A DNA stretch of 64,000 bases from Amylostereum areolatum (Eukaryota; Basidiomycota; Agaricomycetes; Russulales; Stereaceae), in assembly GCA_012932865.1 (NCBI GenBank), contig SAXG01000130.1, positions 1 through 64,000 on the forward strand, read 5' to 3'. Shown piece after piece: positions 45,959 to 58,200 of this stretch. How positions within the stretch are numbered: position 1 is the first letter of the stretch; each line of letters starts with the position of its first letter. The position numbers were made by a program, and so were the translations under genes. The notes beneath the pieces are model-generated. The model saw only the letters and a list, made by a program, of their open reading frames with translations. It was not told the DNA's origin and searched no databases.

Positions 45959-47883
45959 ATGTCCCTCCTTCCCCCTTTCGCATCCAAAGCCCCCTCGCAC
46001 ACGCAGACCGGCAGCACTGGCGCGCCCACCGGTCTCAGCGTCGAGGCTATGTTCCAACAGATCATAGAGGTCGTGCAGAGTTCGGTGCGTCGACGCTCGA
46101 GCCCATTCATGGTACGATGACGGGACTGACCTTGTCGCTTTCTTTCTTGTTACTCTTGTAGCAATCTGAGATATCTGAGCTGCGCCACGAATGCTCCGAG
46201 TTGCGACAGGCGAACCTCAGCCTCGAACGCCAGGTCAGAGAGGGTCTCTATGTGAGTCGTCTCTCTTTCCCAGATTTCGGAGGAGAATTGGGGATGGTGG
46301 ATGATTGCTACCGCATGTTGGATGGGATGGGATGGAATGGCACCTCTCCGTGAAAAGATATCGGGAGTTCGTCACAGCCCGACCGTGACGGTGCATCACA
46401 ATTACCTCCACCTTTTTATTATTCTGGTTATATATCCAAGGCAGCATCTATACTTACCGATCTTCACGCAGAACCAATACGGCTCGCGCATCGGCACCCC
46501 CGGCTTCTCGACCCCCGCCCCAGGTTCTCCCCAACTACGCGCCAAATCACCCTTCCTCTCTCCCAGCTCTATACCCCAACTCGCTGTTCAGCCCTCGGTC
46601 TTCATCCCATCTCCACTCGGAGACCATAGCGTGACCCCCTATCCATTCGGGCCCATCCGCGAGATTCCAGGCTTCTACGTCGTTATCCCCGCCGGCGGCG
46701 CGGGCACACGTCTCTGGCCACTCTCGCGGGAGAACCACCCCAAGTTCCTTCTCGACGTCACGCTCAAGGGCCGGAGCCTCATTCAAGCCACGTGGGACCG
46801 TCTTATCCCCCTTACGGGCCCAACCCGCACGACCGTCGTCGCAGGGCGTGCGCACATGAAGAGCATCAGCGAGCAGCTCCCGGACCTGCTCATGCACAAC
46901 CTCTTCTGCGAACCCGGCCCTAAAGACTCGATGGCCGCCATCGGTCTCGCCGCCGCCATCCTCGCCCGTCGCGATCCCGACGCCGTCGTCGGCAGTTTTG
47001 CGGCCGACCATATGATCTCCGGCGACGACGCGTTTTTGAGCGCGGTCACGGAAGCCGTGCAGGTCGCACGGAGCGGGTACATCGCCACGATTGGTATCGC
47101 GCCCTCACACCCGTCCACCGGCTTCGGTTATGTCCGCCTCGGTGAACGTCTGCACGTTGAGAACGCACCGAACGCGCGCCTGGTGTCGTCCTTCAAGGAG
47201 AAACCCGACGCACGCACCGCTGCGGCGTACATCGCGACTGGAAGTTATAGGTGGAACGCCGGCATGTTCGTGGTCAAGGCGTCGATGCTGCTCGAGCAGC
47301 TTAAGCTGCACAAACCTGAACTTGAAGATGGCCTGCGCAAGATCGCGGCAGCCTGGGACGATGAGACGCTTCGCGAGAAGGTGCTCGAGGAGGTGTGGCC
47401 TGGGTTGGAGAAGATCCCCATCGACAACGCCGTTGCGGAGCCCGCAGCGCTCGAGGGCAAGGTCGCGGTCGTGCCCGCGACTTTCGGTGCGGAAACTTCC
47501 TTCTTCGAGTAATTGTCTTTTTGGCTCACTCTCGTTGTGTGCAGGTTGGGACGACGTCGGGGACTTCTCCTCACTCGCGGACCTGCTCCCCGCCGAGGCG
47601 AACCAGCCACGGATCCTCGGGGACAGCGGACTTGGTATGTCCCCTATTCCTCCGATCGACCAGGCCTTCCCGCTGACACATGTCCCCGACAGTGCTGACG
47701 GAACAGGTGGCGGGAGGTATCATTATGCCGGGCTCTGGGCGCCTCGTCGCGGCGCTCGGGGTGGACGATCTCGTCATTGTGGACATGCCGGACACGCTGC
47801 TAGTGACGACGCGCGCGCGGTCGCAGGAGGTGAAGAAGCTAGTGGCAAAGGCCAAAGCGATGGGTTGGAAGACATTGCTTTGA
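45959..47883 (+). CDS. mannose-1-phosphate guanylyltransferase, ManC-type
   Basis: A short coiled-coil N-terminus (SEISELRHECSELRQANLSL) across small exons precedes a Ser/Pro linker and then the nucleotidyltransferase domain. Visible motifs are VVIPAGGAGTRLWPLSR, followed closely by HPKFLL (the GGxGTRLWPLSR..PKQ/FLL signature), then EPGPKDSMAAIGLAAAIL, GSFAADHMI, SFKEKPD, YRWNAGMFV, and, after an intron, GWDDVGDFSSLADLL. The C-terminal part is a short left-handed-helix region (VIVDMPDTLLVTTRARSQEV). The enzyme makes GDP-mannose from mannose-1-phosphate and GTP. The LWPLSR form is the bacterial ManC type rather than the eukaryotic GMPPB type (GTRLRPLT), so this is probably a second enzyme in the fungus. 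Stop 47881-47883. Confidence 0.85.
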
Positions 47884-48498
47884 ACAGTGGTATTCACCGG
47901 ATCCTTCCCTCCTCCCCGCCCCCTTCCATCGTACATGGACTATAACACCGCATACGTATCTAGGACAAGACATCTCTCCCATCGCATCCATTCCCTCTCT
48001 CATAGCTTGTGTACTATAATCTCCCTTACACGGACAGCGGCTGGCGTTGGTGACTTGGACGTCGTTTAATCTTTCAAGAATATAGATAGTGTCAGTTGTT
48101 GGACACATTGTATCCCTGTTCTATACTTGTAACGTGTCTACGGCATCGCTCGGACTCCCCTTTTCTCGCGACTCCGAGCAGGTCCAAACGTCACCTTGGG
48201 CGGTTCAGGAAGTCAGATCGTAGACGGGTCACGGCAGTGGGAGATCGGGGTATGTGTGAGGCGGACACGTGATGGACCGTGTGGGGTAGCTTATTTAAAG
48301 TTACAAGTCGCGCTCTGTATCTTCCGATCTTACCCACACGCTTTAGGGACTCTGGAATCTGCACGCACTCGTGCATCCACAACAGTACCCCTTGGTCCAC
48401 TGGAGAACGTTGTATCAGTCTACCCGAACATACCGACTGGTTTCCAACCAGATCCATCGAGACGTCCGAGTGCGCGCACGAATATCTGCTCTTCATAA
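47884..48498. other. intergenic
   Basis: No gene. A possible TATA-like ttatttaaag occurs at 48291-48300, about 200 nt before the hydratase start. Confidence 0.4.
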
Positions 48499-49862
48499 AT
48501 GTCTATCCTCCTCCTTCGCACTCGTACCTTTACCCCCGCAACCTCTCGTCTCGCGCTCAAACACAGATCCATGTCTTCCGCCGTCGCCGCCAAACCGTAC
48601 GAATACATCCTTACCTCGCGCCCCGAGCCCGGCGTCGCGCTCATCACACTCAACCGGCCCAAGGCACTCAATGCGCTGTGCTCGCCGCTCTTCGTTGAGC
48701 TCAACGACGTGCTCAAGGAGCTCGATGAGGACGCGGACATTGGCGCGGTCGTGCTTACCGGCAGCGAGCGCGCGTTTGCGGGTATGTTTTTGTGTTGGAA
48801 CGGGGGAGACATGTGATTGACCTGACGGGTTCGTGTGTGCAGCCGGGGCGGATATCAAGGAGATGAAGGACAAGAAATGTGAGTTTGGTCTCCTCCTGTG
48901 GGGGAATCCAACGAGATCCAATTCCAATGGGACTCGAGAACGGGCGGCTTTTGGGATGTTCGTGGATGTGCCGCGCTGTAGAACGTCGACGAGCGACTCG
49001 CGTTGGATTTGCGTATCTTGCCTTTGCTGACCATCGTTCTCATAGTCTCGGACGTATACAGGAATCGCTTCCTCGAGAACTGGTCAACCCTCTCTCAGAT
49101 GCGCAAGCCCATCATCGCCGCCGTGAGCGGTTACGCTGTACGTCTGCCTCAGTTCCCTCCACCCCGTCCTTCCTTCCCACCCACCATCTTGCCCTCTTTC
49201 CCGGATTCACCCTCTCATTATTCGCCCAGTCGTCTAAAACTAACTAACCCTCTTCCCCTTGCCAGCTTGGCGGCGGTTGTGAAATCGCGCTCGCAACCGA
49301 CATCATCCTCGCCTCGCCCACGGCCAAATTCGGCCAGCCCGAAATTTCCATCGGCACCATTCCAGGAGGCGGCGGTTCGCAGCGCCTCGCACACGCGATC
49401 GGAAAGTCGCGCACGATGGAGCTCGTGCTCACCGGAAGGCAGTTCACCGCGCAGGAGGCGGAGAAATGGGGCGTGGTGAGTAAGGTTGTTGGGGAGGGCG
49501 AGGGCGAGGTCGTGAGAGAGGCAGTCGCGATGGCGAAAGCGATTGCGGGAAAAAGTCAGTTCGCGGTGCAGGCGGCGAAGGAAGCGGTCAATGCGGGTAC
49601 GTGGCCTCGGAAAAAACAGAAAGAGGGTGACGGGATGGCTTACCCATGGTTGTATCCGTAGCGTTTGACCAGCCGTTGGTGGAGGGCCTAAGGACGGAGC
49701 GCAGGCTTTTTCACATGACGTTCGCGACGCAGGACCAGAAAGAAGGTGTGTTATTTTTAGGTTGTACGTATTTTCTGGTCCCGGTTTCTGACGAGCGTTT
49801 ACTACGTATAAGGCATGGGCGCGTTTGCAGAGAAGAGGACGCCGAACTGGACCCACGAGTGA
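48499..49862 (+). CDS. mitochondrial enoyl-CoA hydratase (ECHS1-like)
   Basis: The N-terminus [20 protein letters not shown] is a mitochondrial targeting sequence. The crotonase fold follows: [40 protein letters not shown] (oxyanion hole), [20 protein letters not shown] (first catalytic Glu), then [21 protein letters not shown] (second Glu). It ends [20 protein letters not shown]. Five introns; the one after KDKK is about 165 nt, longer than the others. It hydrates 2-enoyl-CoA to 3-hydroxyacyl-CoA in beta-oxidation. Frame intact. Stop 49860-49862. Confidence 0.92.
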
Positions 49863-50062
49863 AGCTATGAAGCTTGAAGGGTTAACCGGCACCGTCTCTT
49901 AGCTCTCGACATGGAAGAAGCCGCTGCTCAATACTACTATCGTCCGGGGCGTGTACGCTTATTGCTGTCGTCGAATTTTATGCTTTCACCGTCTCCCGAC
50001 ATGGAGAAATTTGATTTTATTCAGTCTACCACAGAAGGTGGCGTTTGGTAGTGTGGATGCGC

Positions 50063-51843
50063 TCAGCAGTCCTTGAACACAGCGTCGAGCCAGGCTGCCA
50101 GCCGCCGTCCCTGCTTCGCGATCTGCATGTCGATCTAAGCGTCAAGAAAAGCACCTCAGCCAAATATACATCCAAGGAAAAAGGAGCGCGCACAATTGGG
50201 ATAGCGGTATCGACGTACGCCCCCGTACACAGATCCTCGCCCGCTTCGAAATCCCACACGTCCACCTGTCCGCGCATCGTACTCACAAGGAAGGATCAGC
50301 CCAAGGAAGAGAGAGAAAGGTGAGACAGAGGTGACGCACACAGTTGAACTGGTTCGACTCGCGCGCCCAGACGGAGATACAGTCCGTCGACTTGAGCGCC
50401 GCGTGGGAGATGCAGTGGAGCCATTGGGGAGTCTGGAAGGCGTATTTACCCCACTGCGGCGGGGTTCGGCGATTAGAAAACGGGGAAGAGATGAGGGCGG
50501 CGAGGAAGTATAAGAAAAGAGATAAGAGCGAAGGGCGAATAGGGAGGAGAAAGAGACGCCGTACCTTGAGCTTGTGTACAAGCGCGGCGGCGTATGTCGT
50601 CTCGCTACCATTGTAGCGTGTTCCAACGCTTGTGCTAAGCATACCGTCATCTATATGTGGTGTTAGAGAAATTATCCCATCTACGGTTGTAGAGTGCGAA
50701 GATAATGAGCTTACCCCAGACCTTGAATGACAACGAAAGGTTTGTCAGTCGGGCTACATAGTCAGTCTTCAAATTGGAGAGAGAAACAAACCGCGTGCAG
50801 GTTGGTGCTAGCGCCGTTACATGTGGCGTTTATCGTGTTTCCGCCAACGGCGCGGTTCTGGAAATAAGAAGGTGGTCAATGTGGGCGAGCGCTGGAGAGG
50901 GTCGGATCCCACGGACTTCAATGTGCAGGGGCTGGCCGATGTCGCCGAGGAACTGGAATAAATGGATGACAATTCGAGATAGCCACCAGTATCAGATGGG
51001 AAGGGACATACATGGGCTGTGTGGAGCGTACGTGAGAACTGGTTGGATAGAGAGGAATAAAAGAACGACGTACTGACGAAGATCAAGGCTTGGCGGCGCA
51101 AGGTCTCGTTCAGGCTCCTGTCAAACACATGAGCTTACTACTTGGAAGTATGGCCGCGATGAAAGGAGACGTACATGTCGGTGATCTGTTGCGTGTAGTT
51201 TTGGATGGCGGTGACTAGAGGCGTTAGCGTTTTTGAGCCTAGTGAAACCACGAAAGTCGTGAGCAATACGCACTGATACAGCCCTCTTCAGGACAGTCCC
51301 GGGTAACGTTCACCGAGCATTGGTCCGGTGGATTGTCTGACTTTGACCTCAGCAAATCCTTACCACAGGCGACCGCGAGCCCCACGCACCAAGAGCATCG
51401 ATATAATGCAACACTGAACTGAATTTATATTCCGGTACCGTCTTCTTGATCACGTCCGGTTGCTGGGGCCAAACACCATTCAGCCCCATCGCTTGTCCAC
51501 ATAGTCTATAATGATACACACCGACGCCGCTGGACCCAAAGAATGGTTGAACTCGGGCCCGATCAATGCTCGAACGTTTTTCAGTGTCTTGGGGTTGACA
51601 AACTGGACACGCAGTGGTCAGGCTGGCACGCCGTCCACCATTCGAAGTCTGGGACTCTTCAGATGCAAATCTACATACCTCCATAGCGACATATCTGCTC
51701 GACCCATCCAGTGAGCTACCTATCCAGCCGAAAGACGACGAAATGACGCACCCGACCGTGTGATGACCGAGGTTGCCCCAGGCTAATGCGCCAGGTGTGA
51801 ACGCGAGCACGGACACGGCTGCAAGGAAAAAAACGTTGTGCAT
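50063..51843 (-). CDS. S1/P1-type zinc nuclease, copy 2 (intact)
   Basis: The signal peptide MHNVFFLAAVSVLAFTPGALA is followed directly by mature W-G-N-L-G-H-H. Spliced by eye, all nine zinc-ligand positions of the P1 family are present: Trp1, His (LGHHTVG), Asp (QPDVIKK), His (LHYIDA), His/Asp/His (SHFLGDIGQPLH) and His/Asp (NLHAVWDD). Disulfide cysteines are in NPPDQCSVNVTRDC. It ends IDMQIAKQGRRLAAWLDAVF. Around 12 introns, with tiny exons of 16 nt (51679-51694), 7 nt (51032-51038) and 7 nt (50715-50721). In most homologues the Asp is preceded by Trp-Ala; here a CAACCG start gives Gln-Pro. A secreted single-strand nuclease/3'-nucleotidase, probably for phosphate and nucleoside scavenging. 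Confidence 0.88.
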
Positions 51844-52268
51844 CGTGCACGATGGTGAACGACAAACGTGTGGACAGGGTAGACCTCGCATCTCTCACCC
51901 CCGCCCACTTATGTAGGCCGCTCGTCGACGCCCTGATACGCCCGCCGAGCTCGACGTCCATGCGGGACGGCGCGTCAAACACCGATAAGGACGGTCCCTC
52001 AACATGGGCGGATCCAAGGCGGATCACCAGGGATCACCGAGCTGTCCACGACGCTGTACATCGCCAGGTCCGATCTTCTTGCAATATGTAGGTAAGGCTT
52101 GCCTAATCTGCCTGCACTAAAAATGTCAGCTATGCGTAACTTACCGTCCATTGTAGAGACGACCGAGGTACGGTACTCAAGTATATTCAAACACTGAGTC
52201 ACATGCAAGTACAAGCAGGTGGACGCCTAGATTTCAAACCCGCCCATCCTACCGTATCCACCCAACGT
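51844..52268. other. intergenic
   Basis: Nuclease promoter side; possible TATA (ctacataag on the minus strand, about 51908-51916). No gene recognised. Confidence 0.4.
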
Positions 52269-54518
52269 CTACAGCTCATTCTTTGTCGGCAAATCCAACC
52301 TCTTTTTGTACACCTCATACGCAGGCTCGACGCCTTCGCGCGCCATCTGCGCCGCGACACTCTCGGCGCCCTCCATAACGCGGAGAACATTGGCACCTGC
52401 GAGACCTGAGAGGTCGCGAGCGGACCATCCGCGAGATAGAAGTTCGGCGAACTGATAGAAAGGAAGGAGGGGAGAAACAACGGGGAAGAGGTCAGAACCA
52501 GTCGAGGGCTAGATATTAGGATACGCACTAATGCGGGGTAGGTCGATACATCCTCCAATCCATGCGGTGTGCTCGTGATCCCGTCATAATCGCTGCCAAT
52601 GCCAACACTGTGGAAGGTGGGCGTCAGGAAAAGTCACGGAATGAGAAGGAAGAGACTGTACTGTTTCTTTCCAATGACGCCCGCAATATGGTCCACATGG
52701 TCGGCCACGGCTTTCACGTCCGCCGCGTCCTCGTCGTCCGACACAAACAGCGGGTAGAAGTTCACCTAGTGATTCATCAGCATCTCCCTCCTCCAACGGT
52801 GCGCGGTAGCGAAGAACCCACCATGACTACGCCGTCCACCCTTCCCTTGCCCTCTCCGACCTTCTGGAGGACAAAGTCGGGCACGTTCCGCGGAATATTG
52901 CGCAGAGCGCGGGCGGAGGAGTGGGACCAGATCACTGGGGCGCGAGTGAGGGTGAGGGCATCAAGTGCGGTCGCGTCGGAGACGTGTGAAAGGTCGATGA
53001 GCATCCCCAGTCGGTTCATTTCGCGGATGAGAGTACGGCCAAGCGAACTGTGGGAAGGATATCAGTGTGAGGGGATGCGACAACGACAGTGTACGGAAGG
53101 AGAGAAAGACGACTGTTAAGAAGGCAAGTGCACAACAGCATGAGGAGGGGAGAACACCACACGAGCTTAAACAACGAGTCAAGAAGACGAACCTTAATCC
53201 CGTACCCAGTTCGATATCCGAGCTTCCTACCAGATGTCCCGGCACCATGCCTGAAGACCCAGCGAACGCGTTGTTGCATGTATGAGTCAGTGTCATGTAG
53301 CGTGCCCCAAGAGCGTAATATTGGCGGAGCGACGACAGTGAGTTGCCAAGATGGTGACCACTGAGGTATACGTCAGATAAGTCAGAACGGAGGTAGCAAA
53401 GGTGGAGAGTATTTTGGAAGAAACCGAGGGTAGAGCGAGAGGGGTACATGGTGTACATCCAGTCGAATGTGAACGGGCCATAGTATCAAGAGGGAGAGGA
53501 GGAGTGGAAGAAAACCTGTGGGTAATGACGTACCCTTCAAGTCCAATAATGCTTGCTATTTTTCCTTCGGCAATGGCCTGGCGAACATCCGCTGCAGTGC
53601 GTGCAAGAGTAAAGGTCTGGAAGCAGTATGTCAGTCAAGAATGCATTGTTACGAGGAATGAAAACATTGAAAAGAAATGAGAAGACGTGAAGTACCAGGA
53701 CGTGGTACGACAAATAGATGATGTGGTGAAGATCAACGCACGTCCTTGAACTTGTTCACTAGTAGGTGTGTGACATCGATTTGCTCAAGAGTATCCCTTA
53801 AAACACATATGTGAGTAAGAAAGGGTCCGGAACGGACGCAGGGATACATACCTAACTCTCCAGGTGGACTGTAAATGATCCTCTCCTTCGTCCTGGCCAA
53901 TGTCCTTCGAGCAGGGAACGTAGACGGACCTGATAAGCGAAGGAGTGAGTTCACAATCCAGAGTGACGAGGGGCGAAGGTAGAGAAAAGGAGGATGATAA
54001 AGCATTAAGATGGAAAGAAACGAACCAGAAGAAGCCACCAACTTTCCCTTTCCTCAGCCTAGGGATGTCAACATGACCCGCGGTTGGCGATTCGAGGTCG
54101 ATTGCTGAGACATTGTTGGCACTGAGCATACGCATTGCCCATGGTAAATCTTCATCAAACCCGAAGAATCAGAATCCACGCGCATGCTCCGACAAAAGAA
54201 CCGCGCACCGATGTGTCCATCCTGCGTGCACTCTCGAGTCAACAAAAGGACGACGGGTCAGACGGAAGCGCGTACGATAACGGGAGACCTCTCGAGCAGT
54301 AACTCAGCGGCAAGTTTCGGATCCTTGGGGAGCCTGTCCGTCCACCAATGCCCGCCATGTCCACCGCGTTCTCCACGATGTTGAACGCCTTCGTAGAAGA
54401 AGAGCATCACTGTGAGGGCACCGACGAAGATAGCGAGTAGAAAGACGCGCAGAACGGCTCGGAGCGCATGGCTGGAAGCCGGAGGTGTAGAAGTGATGAG
54501 CGTGGAGTGCTCGTTCAT
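52269..54518 (-). CDS. membrane dipeptidase (renal dipeptidase, M19)
   Basis: Type II layout: 22 cytosolic residues, TM anchor [18 protein letters not shown], then the peptidase. Zinc-binding motifs: DGHIDLPW (split by an intron after DGHI), GLEG...HHLG for the bridging Glu, DLSHVSD, and [12 protein letters not shown]. Further conserved text is [23 protein letters not shown] and [13 protein letters not shown]. All introns keep the frame. It hydrolyses dipeptides and can act on beta-lactams and leukotriene D4 in animals. The last residues are LPTKNEL; K-N-E-L resembles the K/HDEL ER-retention signal. Start ATG at 54518 chosen because the upstream in-frame extension lacks protein character. Stop TAG at 52269. 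Confidence 0.88.
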
Positions 54519-55269
54519 TTTCCCGGGGGTGTTGGATAGGGATGGGAAGGAAGTGAAGTCGACATAGACTCGAGAGATAGAAGTACGACGCGACTGTGCG
54601 GCGCTAGAAGATAAGTAAGCTTTTCTTATCTTATCAGCGAGGTCGCGTGCGTCGCTCGGGACTCCCCGAGCCTCTGCCGTGACATAGTCTACGACTCTAC
54701 ATCTGTCTACATCCTCCCTCTCTGTATACCTTCCTTTCAATACCTTCCTGCTATTTTTCGCATCCAACCGCAAATTAAGAGGGACCGACGAAGAACGCTG
54801 ACCAGGTTTGGGTGTCTGTCACGGTCATAGGCACATCACAGCCATCAATTCGCCTCCGATGCTGTCAAGTTCCTACGGTCACTGAACTTAAAGCACGTTC
54901 ACGCCCCGCGGACTCACGAAGGATCGTCTTTGGCAGTATGCGTTTGTGTGTAAGTAGGTAAGGACGTATACAGATTAGATTAGATGGAAGCCAGGAATCG
55001 AATATCAGAGCACGGTGTTCAGAGGAGCATCGGAGCCGTGGCGAAAAGCGAATTTCGCTTCTGCCCACTGCCAGGACCGAACAGAACGCGAAAGTTTTCC
55101 CTTCCTGCGTAATTCGGTCGCTATCCTTGACGTTTGTTCGCAGCAGAATCGCATGCACACAGCGGAGCGCCCTTCACATGGAAAAATCATATCAACTTTG
55201 TGACGCACAAGGCAATGTTGTCTATCGTGCGATACTATATGTTACTCGTCCATCGCACACCCTTTCCAT
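54519..55269. other. divergent intergenic region
   Basis: Between the dipeptidase start and the FPP-synthase-like start. No gene recognised. Confidence 0.45.
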
Positions 55270-58200
55270 ATGGGCCATCCCATCGCGTCCAGCACCAGAG
55301 ATCATCTATCATCCACTCATCAAGCCTTTCAGAATGTATTCTTTCTCGCACGCGACCATTTCCTCACTCACATCATGGAGCACGGCGTACCACGGGACGT
55401 TGTCGACTATATCCAGCGCGTACGCATAATTTCCCCTCTATTGGTGATGTATGTTCCTCTCACATGAATCCGAGATAGATCTTCGATTATAACATCACAG
55501 GCGGGAAACAGAACCGAGGAATGGGTGTTATCGAGACCGTGGAAATTCTCAAAGGAGGCGAGCTCTCGGAGAAGGAGTACTCCCAAGCCGCTACGCTCGG
55601 GTGGGCTGTCGAATACGTGCGTTGATACTCTATGGCGACCTTCAGGCTGAGTCTTAATTCACATTTCACAGCTACACGCCTTGAGCCTGATCGTCGACGA
55701 CATGATGGACGGTTCGACCGTACGTCGCGGACAACCTTGCTGGTACCTCCTCGAAGGCATCGGAAGTCGCACAATCAACGACATGGGGCTCCTCAAGTCC
55801 GCCATATTCAAGCTCCTTCGCGACAAGTTCAAATCGGAATGCTTCTATGGCGATCTTATGGACTTGTTCCTCGACGTCGGTCCCTTCCCCAGCGGCAATG
55901 CCATTACTTCGACACGGGCTGACACGCTTCTCTTGCAGGTAGCGTACAAGACAGAGATGGGGCAATGCCTTGACCTTGTTACTGCTCCACGAGACGTGGT
56001 AAATCTTGCCAGTTTTTCACCCAGTCGGTACGTGGTTTCGTTGGCACAGCACAACACGTCCACTGTGGTAGGGTCGATTGAGTAATCGAGACCTGGTAGC
56101 GGTCCGTTGGGAGGGTCCGGGTGCGAGTACGGATGGATCGGGGGGAAGCGTAGGATGTCAGAGGGGTGAGAAGTGCGTGGGAAACGCACCTTGGTCGCGC
56201 GCGGAAGGCGTACGACGGTTTTGGTTGCCGTTCGGTAGGCTACCGTTGGCGTTCAGGGCTGCGAATCAGGAGGTGAGAAGGGGGTGTTGATAGAGATGTT
56301 GTTTTATGATGATTTGGCGGGTAGAGCGCGAGTGCGAAGGGCAAGGATCTTGGACGGGCAACGGACACGCGGAGCGTGAGTTCTCGGGGTGAGTTGGGGA
56401 AAGAAAACTGGATTCGACGCCGACGAGGAGTTTGGGTTTTACAAAGGAGAGCAGCCAATCGGGCGCGCGCGTTCTCGTACGCCGCCCGGGCCTAGCGAAC
56501 GAAGGATACGGGGCCGGGGTCGAGGGGAAGATATGTAGGAGCGGGGAATGACAGACGAGTCGCGTGGAAACCGACGGAGGCAAAATGGAGGCGCAGAGAT
56601 AGGCTAGGCGGGTGGGTGGTACAGTAGTGCGCCTTCTCGTCTCGTCAAGTGCAGAGGACTCGGAGGGTAGGTGCGTCGGGACTATTGACGAACGTCCGCG
56701 CGCGCAAGCCTTTCTGCTGACCAGGCAGAGGACGAGGGGGGCTCCCCATTCTCCCTCGTCTGGCGTTGCGACACGCGGCGGTCCGCGCCCCTTGCCCTCG
56801 AGGTCCTGTACGCTTGGCGATCGGATAGGGGATGTCGAAGAGGTGGGGGAGAAGGGAGTGCAAATGGGATAGACGGACGAGAAATGGTGCAGGAATTATG
56901 TAGTAAGTTCGAGTGGGATCGGGCGTTTTATTGGGTTTTAGATCGGATGGGGGAACGGGAAAGATTGGAAAAGAGAAAGGGCTAGAGAGCGTACGGGGGG
57001 GGGGAGCTTGCGCTGACAGCGCGACGACGGAAGCAAAACCACCATGTCCGACCCGGCCTTGATCCACCTCTCCTTCGTAGCCGTGCGGTGAGTGCTGCGT
57101 GGTCAATGGCTCTTCTTGATGCCGGACTCGACGACTTTTGGAGTCGATCTTGCGGTGCGGGCGAGGGAGCGGGGGAGGAGTAGGTCTGTGGACAAAGTAA
57201 ATCAGTGAGCCTGTGAACGTGCGCGTCCATCTATGGATGACGGCGGCACGTCACGTGGTACGCGCGCTTGACGAGTTATTGCTTTTTGCAAAGATCTTGG
57301 CGCGGCCTGGTTTTTCTCGCGCGCGCGCGCGCGAGCGAGAGCTCAAGTATATATACGAGTATTTTTATATCTCGGGATCTAAGCAACGGGGACGCAAGGG
57401 GACAATTGGGGCGTGTTCAGGTCGTAAATACGAAGAGAATGGTGTAAAGATATCACGGAAATCCATGCAAGAATGGGCTGTAAAAATCATTTGGCCTTTT
57501 AGTTGCTCTTCAACTTTGTCCCCGCCTCTGGCGGGCCTCTAACGACCTAGATTGAATATTGGAGCCAGATATTATCGTTTGGAGAGGTTTGGAGTGTGCT
57601 GCTAGTATGCATTGTGAGTACGGACACCGTGGATGGGTGTAGCGAGACAACAGACTCGGGAACGGGGTGTCGCCGCGTGAATTGTGTGAGCGCGTGAACT
57701 TGGCTGATGCCAATTGAACCTTCCGTACTCCCACCACCCCCTGCCCCCACCGCAAAACCTCTGGCGTCTCCGTTTACCCACTCTATTATCCCAGACCAAG
57801 GAATAGTACCCGCCACACACAAGTTGAGTAGAGTACATATGTGATGGGCTGGTAGCAACGGACGAGATTGAGGGATCCAATCCACTGGCATTTGGTGAGC
57901 ATGTCATACTCTTTCCATTCCACATATCCTCCCTCTCAACTTCGTCTGAAATCACTTCGTTTTGTAATTGAATTCGCTTCCTTCTCATCCAACCTGTTTT
58001 TTCTAGGTCTTATCATTACTCTACCTCGACATACTACATGAGAAACCTACACCCTCGTGGTGCCGCGTCCCCCAATGTTCCCCTTCAAGTTTCACCTACA
58101 ATGCTTGTCCTCACCCGTCGTCTTTACTTCCTAGAAGATATATCTCCAGTCCATCAGTTGCCCCGGGCCATTGGAGTTCATGAGAGTGTTGGAAGGGGCT

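Noticed and set aside
45728..46057. Minus-strand frame overlapping the start of the guanylyltransferase gene
   Set aside because: It is antisense to a well-supported coding exon and has no recognisable domain.
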